Shown: positions 1-8,901 of the stretch, in pieces
How the letters are laid out: each line of letters begins with the position of its first letter
Position numbering within the stretch: the first letter of the stretch is position 1
From: Candidatus Avidesulfovibrio excrementigallinarum
Lineage (GTDB): Bacteria > Desulfobacterota > Desulfovibrionia > Desulfovibrionales > Desulfovibrionaceae
Assembly (NCBI GenBank): GCA_018715085.1
Contig: DVMI01000121.1
Span: forward strand, 1-40,167
Length of the DNA stretch: 40,167 bases
Direction of reading: 5' to 3'
Program-made: the position numbers and the translations under genes
The notes under the pieces: generated by a model
What the model saw: the letters and a program-made list of their open reading frames with translations, nothing else
Databases searched by the model: none
Told to the model about the DNA's origin: nothing

Positions 1-399
1 AATATGTTATAACGCATAAAAAATGCAGGGCCAAGGCATTTTCCTGTATGCCGGCGGCCAGTGCAAAACCAGTTTGCCCCTCTAATACGGGATAAAAAAC
101 AAAACCCGTTAGACAGCGCAGGCCGGTCCGGACAGCCGCGCTTTTGTGGGTTTGCAACAGAGCCTGAAGCAACGCACGACGCGTTCGTGCGCGCTGCAGA
201 CACGCATACGGCTTTTGCGCCGCAGGGCCGCGGGCTCTGCCTGCGCGCAGGCTTCCGGCGAGAAACGGATCACCGCTTGACAAGCGGCGGATCTTGCCTT
301 GAAGTGGTGCTTCGGGCTGCTCTTCGCGCGGCAGAACGGCCATGCGCGCCGGCGCGGCGTTGGCATCAGACACCTTTTAGCCTTTGGACAGGAGCCGCT
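1..399. other. Intergenic region upstream of ftsY
   Basis: No convincing gene is seen. The first 50 bases are AT-rich and could hold a promoter. The rest is GC-rich and can be read open in several frames, but none gives a recognisable protein or a good ribosome binding site before the ftsY start. It may be the promoter and leader of ftsY. Confidence 0.5.
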
Positions 400-1950
400 A
401 TGGGCTTTTTTTCTTCCATAAAGAATCTGTTTGGCGGCGCGAAGCCGTCGGAGGCCGAAACCGAAACAACCGCCCCCCGGCAGGCGCCAGAATCTGAGGC
501 CTCCGCGCAGGACAAGGCTGCCGCCGGCGGCATGACCGAAAAGGAAGCGCCTGCGGGCGGGGACATCCAGGCCGAAGCCGCACAGGCCGGAAAGCCTGCC
601 GCCGGCGAGACCGCCGAGGACGCAACGGCAAAGCAAGCGCCAGCCCCAAACGCCCGGCAGGCCGTACAGGACAGCGCGCCGGCACAGCCTGCCTCCCCGG
701 CAGAGGCCAGACAGGAAGAAATTCCCTCCTCTCCGGCTGCCCCTGCCCTGAATGACGAAGAAAAAGCCATGACCGTGCGCCTGCGCGAGGCGGAACCGCG
801 CCTGTCGGCCTGGCTGGCTGTGGCGCTGGAAGGCGTTGACCGCACAGGCGACGCGTTGTGGCAGCGGTTGCGCTTTCTGCTGCGCGCCCTGGACGCCAGC
901 GACGAGGAAACCGAAGCGTTCATCAGGGATCTGGCCGAGTGGACCGACGCCATGGGCTATGAGGATCTGGCCGACTTCCGCTCGGAACTTCAGTACCGGC
1001 TGGCGCTGGCCCTGGATCTCGAAGACGAAGAGGACGAACGCGACCGCCTGTTCGTCAAGCTGCAGGAGGGGCTGGCCAAAACCCGCGCCCAGCTGGGCCA
1101 GGGCCTGCAAACGCTGTTTGCCGGATATGGCGAGCTTTCCCCCGCGTTCTGGGATGATCTGCTCGAGCTGTTCATCATGGCCGACATGGGCATGGAGGCC
1201 GCCACGACACTGTGCAACCGGCTGCGCAACCGGGCCCGCGAAGCGGGCGCGAAGACCCCCGCCGAACTGCAGCCCCTGCTGGCGGCGGAGCTGGGCGACA
1301 TTTTCCGGATTCCGCGCCGTGTGGCGGCCATCAACCCGCCTGAAATCGTGCTGATCATCGGCGTCAACGGCGTGGGCAAAACCACGACCATTGCCAAGCT
1401 GGCCTACCGGGCCCGCTCTCAGGGCAAGAAAGTCATGCTGGCGGCTGGCGACACCTTCCGCGCGGCGGCTGTGGAGCAGCTCGGCATCTGGGCCCAGCGC
1501 ACCGGTTCGCTGTTCCACGCCAAGGGACAGAACGCCGATCCGTCCGCTGTGGCCTGGGAAGCTGTTGACCGCGCCGTGGCCGAACAGGTCGACGTGCTGT
1601 TTGTGGATACGGCCGGACGCCTGCACACCAAGACCAATCTGATGGAAGAACTCAAAAAGGTGCGCTCGGTCATTGCCCGCAAGCATCCCGGGGCGCCTCA
1701 CCGCAGCGTGCTGATTCTTGACGCCACCACAGGACAGAACGCCCTGTCGCAGGTCAAGCTGTTCAAGGAAGCCGCCGGCATTGACGAAATCATTCTTACC
1801 AAGCTCGACGGCACGGCCAAGGGCGGCGTGGCCGTGGCCGTGGCCATGCAGTTTGGCATTCCTATTACGTTTGTGGGGCTGGGTGAAAAGATGGAGGATC
1901 TGCGGCCGTTCAATGGCGACGATTACGCCCGCGCCCTGCTGGAGGCATAA
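400..1950 (+). CDS. ftsY: Signal recognition particle receptor FtsY
   Basis: SRP-receptor GTPase that docks SRP-ribosome complexes at the inner membrane for co-translational insertion (family knowledge). The 516-residue product has a short basic/hydrophobic start ([13 protein letters not shown]) and then a long acidic Ala/Glu/Pro-rich A domain to about residue 120. The conserved NG GTPase domain fills the C-terminal half. G1 is [10 protein letters not shown] near residue 321, followed by [11 protein letters not shown], the G3 motif [16 protein letters not shown], the G4 motif [10 protein letters not shown] and the closing [14 protein letters not shown] chose the ATG at 400 because ACAGGAG lies just upstream and because FtsY proteins commonly start this way. 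The open frame extends upstream to a GTG at 61 but that stretch looks non-coding. The following gene (ade) is 518 bases away, so ftsY is probably a single-gene unit. Confidence 0.96.
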   Translation: MGFFSSIKNLFGGAKPSEAETETTAPRQAPESEASAQDKAAAGGMTEKEAPAGGDIQAEAAQAGKPAAGETAEDATAKQAPAPNARQAVQDSAPAQPASPAEARQEEIPSSPAAPALNDEEKAMTVRLREAEPRLSAWLAVALEGVDRTGDALWQRLRFLLRALDASDEETEAFIRDLAEWTDAMGYEDLADFRSELQYRLALALDLEDEEDERDRLFVKLQEGLAKTRAQLGQGLQTLFAGYGELSPAFWDDLLELFIMADMGMEAATTLCNRLRNRAREAGAKTPAELQPLLAAELGDIFRIPRRVAAINPPEIVLIIGVNGVGKTTTIAKLAYRARSQGKKVMLAAGDTFRAAAVEQLGIWAQRTGSLFHAKGQNADPSAVAWEAVDRAVAEQVDVLFVDTAGRLHTKTNLMEELKKVRSVIARKHPGAPHRSVLILDATTGQNALSQVKLFKEAAGIDEIILTKLDGTAKGGVAVAVAMQFGIPITFVGLGEKMEDLRPFNGDDYARALLEA

Positions 1951-2468
1951 CCTGCGCCAGGCCGATCCTGCGCCGCAGGCGCTGTTCGTGCCGGATGCAG
2001 CCGCCCGCCTCTGTGCCGGCCTGGGCGGCTGTCAGCGCAAAGGCAGGGCAGCTCCCGGGCTGGCGCGCAAAAACCGCAGGCCCGCCGCGTTCCGGCCCTT
2101 GTCTCCAGCGCGGCAAGCGTCCTTTGCAAGCCTGTACTGTCACGGCGCGCCAGGCGCCATGCGGGGCAAAGGCCGGGCCGCTTCTGCCAGGCGCGGCCTG
2201 TACACGCTTTTTCATGATGGCTCGGGCAGGTCTCTGCCGGTCTGAACAAGGCTTTCCCCGGCGGAGCGCCCCTGAAAAGGAAGAGACTTGCGCCCGCCAA
2301 TGCCGGAAAGCGCTCTGCCCCCCCGGGCCCGGCGGTTGCAGCCCTGCCCTTCTCTGGCACACTTTTGGAAACCAGGACGGAAAAAGAAACAACCCCTTCT
2401 GCAACGGTTTTCCTCTTTTCCCGCTCCCTGGGCACTGTAAGAACCATCCACCGCAAGGAATCCCTGCC
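1951..2468. other. Intergenic region ftsY-ade
   Basis: No gene is supported. An 8-bp inverted repeat (1999-2006 with 2023-2030) follows ftsY but lacks a T-run, so it is only a weak terminator candidate. The adenine deaminase frame is open through part of this stretch, but the sequence shows no family similarity before 2469. Confidence 0.4.
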
Positions 2469-4202
2469 ATGGCCAACAGTCTGCAACGCCGCATCAACAT
2501 GGCCGCCGGCCGTGAGCCCGCCGATCTGCTGATCACCAACGCGCGCGTCGTCAACGTCTTTACCGGCGACGTCGAGCACACCGACGTGGCCATAGGCGAA
2601 GGCGTTATCCTCGGGTACGGCCCGCGCGACGCCGCCAGCGTGTTTGACGCCGGCGGCGCCTGCCTGCTGCCCGGCCTCATCGACGCGCACATTCATATCG
2701 AATCGAGCATGCTCAGCCCCGCACGCTTTGCCGAGCTGGCGCTGCCGCGCGGCACAACCACCGTCGTCGCCGACCCCCACGAGCTCGTCAACGTGGCCGG
2801 TGTTGCGGGTCTGCGCTATTTTCTGGACTGCGCGGCCAGCCTGCCGCTCAACCTGCGCATTGCCGTTCCCTCGTGCGTGCCTGCCACACCTTTTGAAGAC
2901 GCGGGCGCCGTTCTCCATGCCGAAGACATGGCCCCGTTCATGCGCGACCCCTACGTCGTCAGCGTCGGCGAAATGATGAACTTCCCCGGCGTGGTTGCCG
3001 GCGACCCCGACGTGCTCGACAAAATCCAGCTGGGGCACGAGTCCGGACGCGGCATTGACGGACATGTGGTCGGCCTTCCGGACAAAGAGCTCGACGCCTA
3101 CATGGCCGCCGGAATCCGCAATAACCACGAGTGCAATTCGATAGAGGAAATGCACGAAATCCTGCGCCGGGGCGGCTATATCCTGCTGCGCGAAGGATCG
3201 GCAGCCAGAAACCTGGGCCTGCTGCTGCGGGGAATCACGCCCGCCAACGCCCGCCGCTGCGCCCTGTGCTGCGACGACCGCCATGCCGAAGATTTCCTGC
3301 GCGACGGGTACATGGATCATCTGCTCCGCCTTGCTGTGGCCCAGGGCACAAATCCGCTGCTGGCCGTCACGCTCTGCACCCTCAACGCCGCCGAAGCCAT
3401 GGGACTGCACGGCAAGGGCGGCATTGCCCCGGGCTGGGACGCGGACCTTGTTCTTGTGGACAACCTGCACGACTTCACCGTTCTGCGCACCTGGATCGGC
3501 GGCCGCTGCGTGGCTGCTGAAGGCAGGGTTCTGGCCGAAATGCCGCGCGTCGACGCCTCCCTGCTGACAGGTTCTGTCCGCCCGGCCCCGCTGACGCCGC
3601 ACGCTCTGGATGTGTGCGTGCCCTCAGGACGCGCCCGGGTCATCGAGCTGGCGGCAGGCTCTCTTATCACGCGCAATGCCGTGCGCAACGTGCAGATCAC
3701 TGCCGGCGGCCTGTTCGACCCCGCCGCCAATCCCGGCATCTGCAAGCTCGCCGTCATCGAACGCCACAAGCGCACCGGCCTTGTGGGCACCGGGCTGCTG
3801 GCAGGCTACGGCCTGCACGGCGGAGCCGTGGCCACCTCGGTAGCCCACGACTCTCACAACATCGTCGTTGCCGGTGACTCGGACAAGGCCATGCGCACGG
3901 CCGTGGACAGGCTTATTGCCCTGGGCGGCGGCTGCGTGATCTGCCGGGATAACGAAATCCTCGCCGAACTGGCCCTGCCGCTGGCCGGTCTGATGAGCGA
4001 CGACGAGCCCGCCGCCGTAAGCGAAACGCTGGCCGTCATCAACAGGCTGGCCCACACGGAACTGGGCATCCCCTCCGGCGTGGATCCGCTGATGTCCCTG
4101 AGCTTTATGGCTCTGCCCGTCATCCCCTCGCTCAAGCTCACCGCCCGCGGCCTGTTTGACGTGGATCGCTTCTGTTTTGTCTCTGTTGACGCTGCCCAGT
4201 AA
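2469..4202 (+). CDS. ade: Adenine deaminase
   Basis: Amidohydrolase-superfamily enzyme that deaminates adenine to hypoxanthine and ammonia in purine salvage (EC 3.5.4.2; family knowledge). The product is 577 residues, the usual length for the bacterial Ade family. Seen in order: the N-terminal composite-domain strand LLITNARVVNVFTGD; the metal site GLIDAHIHIESSML with the HxH pair; GTTTVVADPHE; the family block GHVVGLPDKELDAYMAAGIRNNHECNS (split by position, not a single motif); the CCDDRHAEDFLRDGYMDHLLR stretch; and KGGIAPGWDADLVLVDN. The C-terminal domain carries GLLAGYGLHGGAVATSVAHD and GGGCVICRDNEI. The ATG at 2469 is preceded by AAGGAA eight bases upstream. The open frame runs further upstream but without homology. 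A nitroreductase gene starts 64 bases downstream on the same strand, possibly co-transcribed. Confidence 0.95.
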   Translation: MANSLQRRINMAAGREPADLLITNARVVNVFTGDVEHTDVAIGEGVILGYGPRDAASVFDAGGACLLPGLIDAHIHIESSMLSPARFAELALPRGTTTVVADPHELVNVAGVAGLRYFLDCAASLPLNLRIAVPSCVPATPFEDAGAVLHAEDMAPFMRDPYVVSVGEMMNFPGVVAGDPDVLDKIQLGHESGRGIDGHVVGLPDKELDAYMAAGIRNNHECNSIEEMHEILRRGGYILLREGSAARNLGLLLRGITPANARRCALCCDDRHAEDFLRDGYMDHLLRLAVAQGTNPLLAVTLCTLNAAEAMGLHGKGGIAPGWDADLVLVDNLHDFTVLRTWIGGRCVAAEGRVLAEMPRVDASLLTGSVRPAPLTPHALDVCVPSGRARVIELAAGSLITRNAVRNVQITAGGLFDPAANPGICKLAVIERHKRTGLVGTGLLAGYGLHGGAVATSVAHDSHNIVVAGDSDKAMRTAVDRLIALGGGCVICRDNEILAELALPLAGLMSDDEPAAVSETLAVINRLAHTELGIPSGVDPLMSLSFMALPVIPSLKLTARGLFDVDRFCFVSVDAAQ

Positions 4203-4266
4203 CCCCGCGGATGCCGCGCGCCCCCGGCGCCGTCCGCAACCGCCGAACCTTGCCAAGGAGTCTGCC

Positions 4267-4779
4267 ATGGATTTCACCCAACTTGTTGCCCAGCGCTATT
4301 CTGTCCGCAAATACGCCGAACGCCCTGTCGAACCCGAAAAAATCCAGGCCGTTCTTGAAGCCGGACGTCTTGCGCCTACGGCCAAAAACCTGCAACCTCA
4401 GCGCATCCATGTGATCCAGTCTCCTGAAGCGCTGGCCAAAATCCGCGAAGCCGTCCATTGCGCGTTCAACGCGCCGACAGTCCTCATCTGCTGCGGCGAC
4501 GTGACTAAAGGCTGGGTCAACCCTTACACGCAGTTCAACCATACCGAAACCGACGTGGCCATTGTCACCTGCCACATGATGCTCAAAGCCACCGAACTGG
4601 GCCTGGGCACGCTCTGGGTCGGCCTGTTCGATCCCCAGAAAGTCAGCGACACCTTTGAACTGCCCGAACAGGAAATTCCCTTTGCCCTGCTCCTGCTGGG
4701 CTATGCGGCCGACGACGCCGCCCCCGCCTCCGCGCACAGCGTGCGCAAGCCCCTTTCCGAAACGGTCAGCTGGCTCTAA
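4267..4779 (+). CDS. Nitroreductase family protein (FMN-dependent)
   Basis: A 170-residue member of the nitroreductase family: FMN-binding, NAD(P)H-dependent, usually dimeric oxidoreductases of the cytoplasm. Visible marks are the N-terminal FMN-phosphate motif RYSVRKYAERPVEPEKI, the APTAKNLQPQRIHVI segment and the C-terminal LGLGTLWVGLFDPQKVSDTFELP with a final LLLGY. AAGGAG lies six bases ahead of the chosen ATG. The substrate cannot be read from sequence; members reduce nitro compounds, quinones or flavins. It follows ade at a short distance and is followed by a clear hairpin terminator at 5031-5064. Confidence 0.88.
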   Translation: MDFTQLVAQRYSVRKYAERPVEPEKIQAVLEAGRLAPTAKNLQPQRIHVIQSPEALAKIREAVHCAFNAPTVLICCGDVTKGWVNPYTQFNHTETDVAIVTCHMMLKATELGLGTLWVGLFDPQKVSDTFELPEQEIPFALLLLGYAADDAAPASAHSVRKPLSETVSWL

Positions 4780-5030
4780 GGAGGATCGACAGCAGGGACG
4801 CTGTCTGGTGGGGGGGGAGGAGGAACCCCTTGTGCACAGGGGTGCTCCGCCTCACCCCTCATGCTTCTTCCCAAAACGTTTGCCTGCTCCGGACTGTCTT
4901 TAGCGGCAGGCCTCCGGCCTTTACATCCGGATTTTGCTCCCTGCCGTCCGCCCCGCCCGTGCCGGCTCCCCGGCAGGCGCGCACCTGCGCCGGATATGCC
5001 GCCACGCAACAGGCACATTCCTCAAACGCA

Positions 5031-5064
5031 AAAAACCACCTGCATGGCGGGTGGTTTTTGTTTT
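5031..5064 (+). terminator. Intrinsic terminator after nitroreductase
   Basis: Ten-base-pair stem AAAAACCACC (5031-5040) with GGTGGTTTTT (5050-5059), a 9-base loop, and T-rich sequence after it. It ends the ade-nitroreductase unit on the + strand. Confidence 0.75.
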
Positions 5065-5125
5065 GCGCGTGAGTGTTGTTGTCCCCATTGAGCGCCTGTC
5101 AGGCTTTCAGCAGGCTGAAACCCAA

Positions 5126-5162
5126 AAGAAAAAGCCCCCATGGCCTGGGCCATGAGGGCTTA
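5126..5162 (-). terminator. Intrinsic terminator of tRNA-Arg
   Basis: Strong hairpin: 5132-5145 pairs with 5148-5161 with a single mismatch (C5138 against A5155). On the - strand it is followed by TTTTTCTTTT. It lies directly downstream of the tRNA-Arg gene. The + strand side is also followed by an A/T-rich run, so it may work in both directions. Confidence 0.75.
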
Positions 5163-5170
5163 AAAATTTC

Positions 5171-5247
5171 TGGCGCGCCAGGAGAGATTCGAACTCCCGG
5201 CCTACAGGTTCGTAGCCTGTTGCTCTATCCAGCTGAGCTACTAGCGC
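5171..5247 (-). tRNA. tRNA-Arg (anticodon ACG)
   Basis: The - strand folds as a complete 77-base tRNA. Acceptor GCGCTAG pairs with CTGGCGC with one G-U pair. The D arm carries AGCTCAGCTGGATAGAGC, the anticodon stem-loop is ACAGG-CTACGAA-CCTGT, and the T arm carries GTTCGAATC. The 3' CCA is encoded (5171-5173 on the + strand read TGG). The loop gives anticodon ACG, whose first base is normally modified to inosine to read CGU/CGC/CGA. A consensus-like promoter and a terminator flank it. Confidence 0.96.
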
Positions 5248-5259
5248 AACCGAGAAATG

Positions 5260-5288
5260 TGTTTACTCTCTGCCCCCTCCCCCGTCAA
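5260..5288 (-). promoter_or_regulatory. Sigma-70 promoter of tRNA-Arg
   Basis: On the - strand TTGACG (5288-5283) is followed by a 17-base spacer and TAAACA (5265-5260). That places transcription start a few bases ahead of the mature tRNA 5' end at 5247. Spacing is ideal and both hexamers are near consensus. Confidence 0.75.
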
Positions 5289-5993
5289 GCATTTTTTGCG
5301 GTCTGAACACATTTTTTCAAAAAAAATTTTTATGCGCCGTCCAGGAAGGCTGTGCAGAAGGCGATCGTCCCGGCTTTTCAGCCTTCTTTTCTTGCAGATG
5401 TGCTTTGCCCCCCTCCATCATCGCCTTGCCGATGCGCAGCGCTCCGGCAAGACACGGGAGGTGTGCCCGGAGCAATCCTGTTTGCGTCCTGCCGCGCAGT
5501 GTCAGCAGCATTCTGTCATTTTCCGTTTCTGCCTTCCCTCTCCCTCCTGCAAGAATGCCGCGGCAGGCAAAGCCCCTTGCGGCGCAGTCAGGCCCGGCCG
5601 GCTCCAGGAAGCAGAAACGCGCCGGGCGGTCTGTCCTTCCTGCATAAAGCCCGCCGGAAGCCCCGCAAACCGGCGCAAGGACGCGCCAAGAACAAGGCTG
5701 TGCGCCTTTCGGCGTGTTCCGCCAGCGCCAGGCACACCCCAGGCCGTCACCCATCCGGCAGAAAGACTGCAAGAAAGGCTGTTGTACTGCCCGCGTTGCC
5801 GGACACTCCCGGCAAAGCCGCGCTGAAGGCGTGCCAACGCCTCCGGCGCACGTTGCCGGGCGCGTTGCATACCGCCCCTTCACCCCGGGCAACGGCCGCC
5901 TTGCGGGCACCGCCCGCGCAGCCGGTCTGGCCGCTTTCAGGCGGAATACCGGCCTGCGCTCCTTGTGGGACACGCCGGCGGCGCGCCGCGCTC
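5289..5993. other. Intergenic region with no recognised gene
   Basis: About 700 bases between the tRNA-Arg promoter and the 3' end of the SDR gene. An A/T-rich stretch lies at 5308-5335. The rest is GC-rich with long frames on both strands, but none has recognisable protein character. No terminator was found for the SDR unit. Confidence 0.45.
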
Positions 5994-6824
5994 TCACTTT
6001 TCTGGTTTCAGCGGCCCATAAAAATACGCCGCCGTGGCGCCCCCGTCGATCAGCACGTCCGATCCGGTCATATAGGCGCCCTTGTTGCTCATGAGCAGCT
6101 CGGCCACATTGGCGATTTCGTCGGCCGTGCCGGGACGCCCGGCCGGACAACCGGCAAACATCCGCTTGTAGAATCCGCCCCGCGGGCCGCGAAACTCGTC
6201 AAGCGCCAGCGGTGTCACCACGATACCGGGGGAAATGGCGTTGATGCGCGCGCCCCTGGCCCCCCATCTGACGGCTTCGGCCATGACCCGCTGCACGTTG
6301 CAGCGCTTGGCCAGCTGGTAGGCGTGCAGCGTGTCTCTGATATGATCCGGTCTGAGAACGGCAAGATCCAGCAGCTGTTCTGCAGGCGTGGTGGCCAGCT
6401 GTTCGTCAATGTCCGCGCCAAGGGCAGGCAGGCGGTGCCCGGACTGGCTTGCCACGATCACGCCGGCCCCGCCTCTGGCGATGACCTTGCCGACCTCTTC
6501 CAGCAGCATGGCCGTGCCGTACAGATCCACGCGCAGAATCGTTTCAATGTCGGCCTGGCTTGGCGAAACGCCCGCCGCATTGACAAACATGGCGATGTTG
6601 CCATGCCTGCGCGCTTCATCAATCAGGTTCAGGACCGCATCCCGCGAAGCGATGTCTGCCTCCAGCGGCACAGCGTCAAACCCGGCCTCATTCATGACCG
6701 TGCACACTTCAAGGGCCTTTTCCCGCCTGCTGTCGCCCACGACAATTTTTTTGCCATAGCCCAGCCTGCGGGCGATGGCCATGCCGATCTGACCGGCCCC
6801 AGTCAAAAGCAGCACCTCTTTCAT
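5994..6824 (-). CDS. Short-chain dehydrogenase/reductase (SDR)
   Basis: NAD(P)-dependent oxidoreductase of the classical SDR type, 276 residues. The Rossmann glycine motif is at the start (LLTGAGQIGMAIARRLG). VNAAG corresponds to the family NAG motif. The catalytic Ser region is VIVASQSGHRLP, and the catalytic Tyr-Lys pair is YQLAK. The NAISPG segment and a C-terminal GSDVLIDGGATA block complete the fold. The alcohol or ketone substrate cannot be inferred. Its ATG overlaps the stop codon of the upstream alpha/beta hydrolase (ATGA at 6821-6824), so the two are translationally coupled. With the divergent AraC regulator at 8902 they look like one controlled module. Confidence 0.9.
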   Translation of the reverse strand: MKEVLLLTGAGQIGMAIARRLGYGKKIVVGDSRREKALEVCTVMNEAGFDAVPLEADIASRDAVLNLIDEARRHGNIAMFVNAAGVSPSQADIETILRVDLYGTAMLLEEVGKVIARGGAGVIVASQSGHRLPALGADIDEQLATTPAEQLLDLAVLRPDHIRDTLHAYQLAKRCNVQRVMAEAVRWGARGARINAISPGIVVTPLALDEFRGPRGGFYKRMFAGCPAGRPGTADEIANVAELLMSNKGAYMTGSDVLIDGGATAAYFYGPLKPEK

Positions 6825-8035
6825 CGCCGGTTGTCCTCTTTTGCGGCAACGCGCCCACGGGCGCTTTTTTCTGCACCGGCCGCATTTTCCGGACCGTCTG
6901 TCACTGCGGCGTCAGTCAACGCCGCTTTGCGCGCTTTCTCTGCGCAGTCCTCCTGCATTGCAAAGGCCTTTTTGTAGAACGCCGTCATTTTTTGCACGGC
7001 CTGCCCGACATACTGCGGCCTGTCGTACAAATCGACGTGCGAAGCGCCTTCTATCGTGTATATTTCCTTGTTCGTTCCCGGAATGGCGTCATAGATTGCC
7101 TGGCTGTGATGGCGGGAGTCGGCCCGGCTGCCCACAACAAACAGGACCGGCTGCGTAAACAGTTTTGTTGTGACGTTGACTGCAGAAAACAACATCTTCT
7201 TGTCGCCGCTGACAAACAACATCCGGTTGACGGAGCGGGGATGCTGCCCCCGGGGGGTGCGGTAATAGTCATAGGCTTCGACAAAGGTGGCAGGAAACGC
7301 TTCCCCGGGCTGGCTTTTGCGTTCAAGATCGCGCAGCGCGGGATTGGCAAAGGCGCCGGACGCGTCTCCTTCCAGCGTGTCAGGCGTAATGGGATGCCAG
7401 AGCGGCGCCGCGCCGCGGGCTTCCCTGGTGCGCTGTGCGGCCACGGCTTCCAGCTTTGCAATCTGCGCCTCAACACTGGCCCCGCCAAGCCAGCCGTCCC
7501 GGTTTGTGGAGCCGATGTCGGCGGTACTGACGCCCACGGCGGCCTTAATGCGGCGTTCGGTAGGCGTCACGGCCATGACGTATCCGCCGCCTGCACAAAT
7601 GCCCAGCGCGCCGATGCGCTCCTCGTCCACATAAGGCAGCGTCGTCAGATAATCCACAGCGCAGTGAATGTCTTCCATTCTGGCAAAGGGATCCTCAACA
7701 TAGCGGGGCTCGCCGCCGCTTTCGCCCACATACGACGCGTCAAAGGCCAGTGTGACAAACCCCTGCTCTGCCAGACGGCGGGCGTACAGACCGGCGGTCT
7801 GCTCCTTGACGCTGCCCGCAGGATGAACGCAGATGACGGCCGAATAACGCCCGTGTGCGTCAAAGCCTTCCGGCAGATATAAATTGCCCGCCAGCGTAAT
7901 GGCCTTGTTGGGGAACGAAATCGCCTGTACGCTGACACCACTTGCCGGGTTGGCACGGCTGTACAACGCGCCGGCCATGACCAGGCATGCCGCCAGGAAT
8001 AACGGAACAAGCCCCTTAAAGAACTGTTGCTGCAT
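6821..8035 (-). CDS. Membrane-anchored or exported alpha/beta hydrolase
   Basis: A 404-residue alpha/beta-hydrolase-fold protein resembling the dienelactone hydrolase/YcjY-like group. It starts with a signal peptide or membrane anchor (GLVPLFLAACLVMAGALYS). SAVICVHPAGSVKEQTAGLYA may form the oxyanion loop. The nucleophile elbow reads GICAGGG, so the predicted nucleophile is Cys rather than Ser. The catalytic His is probably in GASHVDLYDRPQYV. The last about 45 residues are charged and Ala-rich and probably lie outside the catalytic domain. GGAGGAAGG stands before the ATG at 8035. The gene overlaps the SDR by 4 bases and faces an AraC-family regulator across an 866-base gap. Ester, thioester or lactone substrate is unknown. 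Confidence 0.85.
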   Translation of the reverse strand: MQQQFFKGLVPLFLAACLVMAGALYSRANPASGVSVQAISFPNKAITLAGNLYLPEGFDAHGRYSAVICVHPAGSVKEQTAGLYARRLAEQGFVTLAFDASYVGESGGEPRYVEDPFARMEDIHCAVDYLTTLPYVDEERIGALGICAGGGYVMAVTPTERRIKAAVGVSTADIGSTNRDGWLGGASVEAQIAKLEAVAAQRTREARGAAPLWHPITPDTLEGDASGAFANPALRDLERKSQPGEAFPATFVEAYDYYRTPRGQHPRSVNRMLFVSGDKKMLFSAVNVTTKLFTQPVLFVVGSRADSRHHSQAIYDAIPGTNKEIYTIEGASHVDLYDRPQYVGQAVQKMTAFYKKAFAMQEDCAEKARKAALTDAAVTDGPENAAGAEKSARGRVAAKEDNRR

Positions 8036-8901
8036 GGTCCTTCCTCCAGCTGTTTGAGGAAGGCCGCCTTCAGACCGGCCATGGGGCAGGAGGCAGGCGC
8101 GCTGCCGCCGGAACGGAACCGCACCAGATCCGGCCCTGTCCGCATGAAGGCTTCGGCCCTGTCCGGACGGCCTCCCGCATGTTTCAGGATATCCGGACAA
8201 TACCTCCGCCCCTGTGCGTGCTGTAGATACAATCCGCTCTGATCCTTGCCTGATCCTCCGGCCTTGCGGCGGCCATAAGAAAACGCGCAGCAGGCGGAAA
8301 GGGCTGCGGTCCGCAGAAAACGCGCGGCAGGGCCGCTGATCCCGGCCTGACAGTATGTTCTTATGGCCGTCCGCCCTGTACGGCTCTGCCCTGGCGGCAC
8401 GAAAGGCGCGATCCTGGCCTGTGCGCCTCCGCGCTTTGGGGGCTGGTGAATCCACGTTTCCAATGACAGGCAGGCACAGGCGCTGCGGCAGCCTGGCACG
8501 CAGGCGTGTGCCGGGCGGACGGCACGGGTTGAACCGCCTGACGGCAAAGAACCGGCAGGGCCAAAAACTGTCGCCGCGGAAAGAGGCGTGCTGTCCTGGC
8601 CCGGACGCGCCGGCCGCGTACAAGTTTGATCTGTGTCTGAAATTCTTGCCTGATACTCTCGCACGCCTGTGCAGGGCAGGAACACTGTGCTAACGTGGAG
8701 CTGTCCCCGGGGTGAGTGCGCACCGCAGCCTGTTGCGCACCGGCTGTGGCCGCAAGAGCCGCAGGGCCGTCGCCGGCCGCCGTCCGGCTGACGGCATGGA
8801 AGATGGGGCCCCTGCCAAAGGACGGGGCCCGGACTTCGGACAGCGCTGGCAAGCTCTGCCCGGGTCCTGCCCTTCAACCTGTTACCAGACGGACAACACG
8901 C
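8036..8901. other. Long divergent intergenic region
   Basis: 866 bases between the hydrolase-SDR pair and the AraC-type regulator. No frame gives a believable protein and no clear promoter pair could be picked. The length is unusual for a regulator-target divergence and could hold operators, a small RNA or decayed sequence. Confidence 0.4.

Larger units (their letters stand above)
4780..5170. other. Intergenic region nitroreductase-tRNA-Arg
   Basis: No gene is seen. It contains a run of eight G at 4810-4817, a small hairpin (ACCCC 4825-4829 with GGGGT 4839-4843) and two intrinsic terminators listed separately, one for each of the converging units. Confidence 0.6.

Noticed and set aside
109-1701. 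530-codon frame antisense to ftsY
   Set aside because: Overlaps a certain gene entirely, shows only GC-codon shadow composition and no family motif.
1995-2468. N-terminal extension of adenine deaminase
   Set aside because: The frame is open but the sequence has no similarity to the family, and a good Shine-Dalgarno supports the ATG at 2469, giving the standard length.
4810-4817. Run of eight G as a G-quadruplex or phase-variable tract
   Set aside because: It lies in a terminator region outside any gene, and only short G runs flank it, so neither role is supported.
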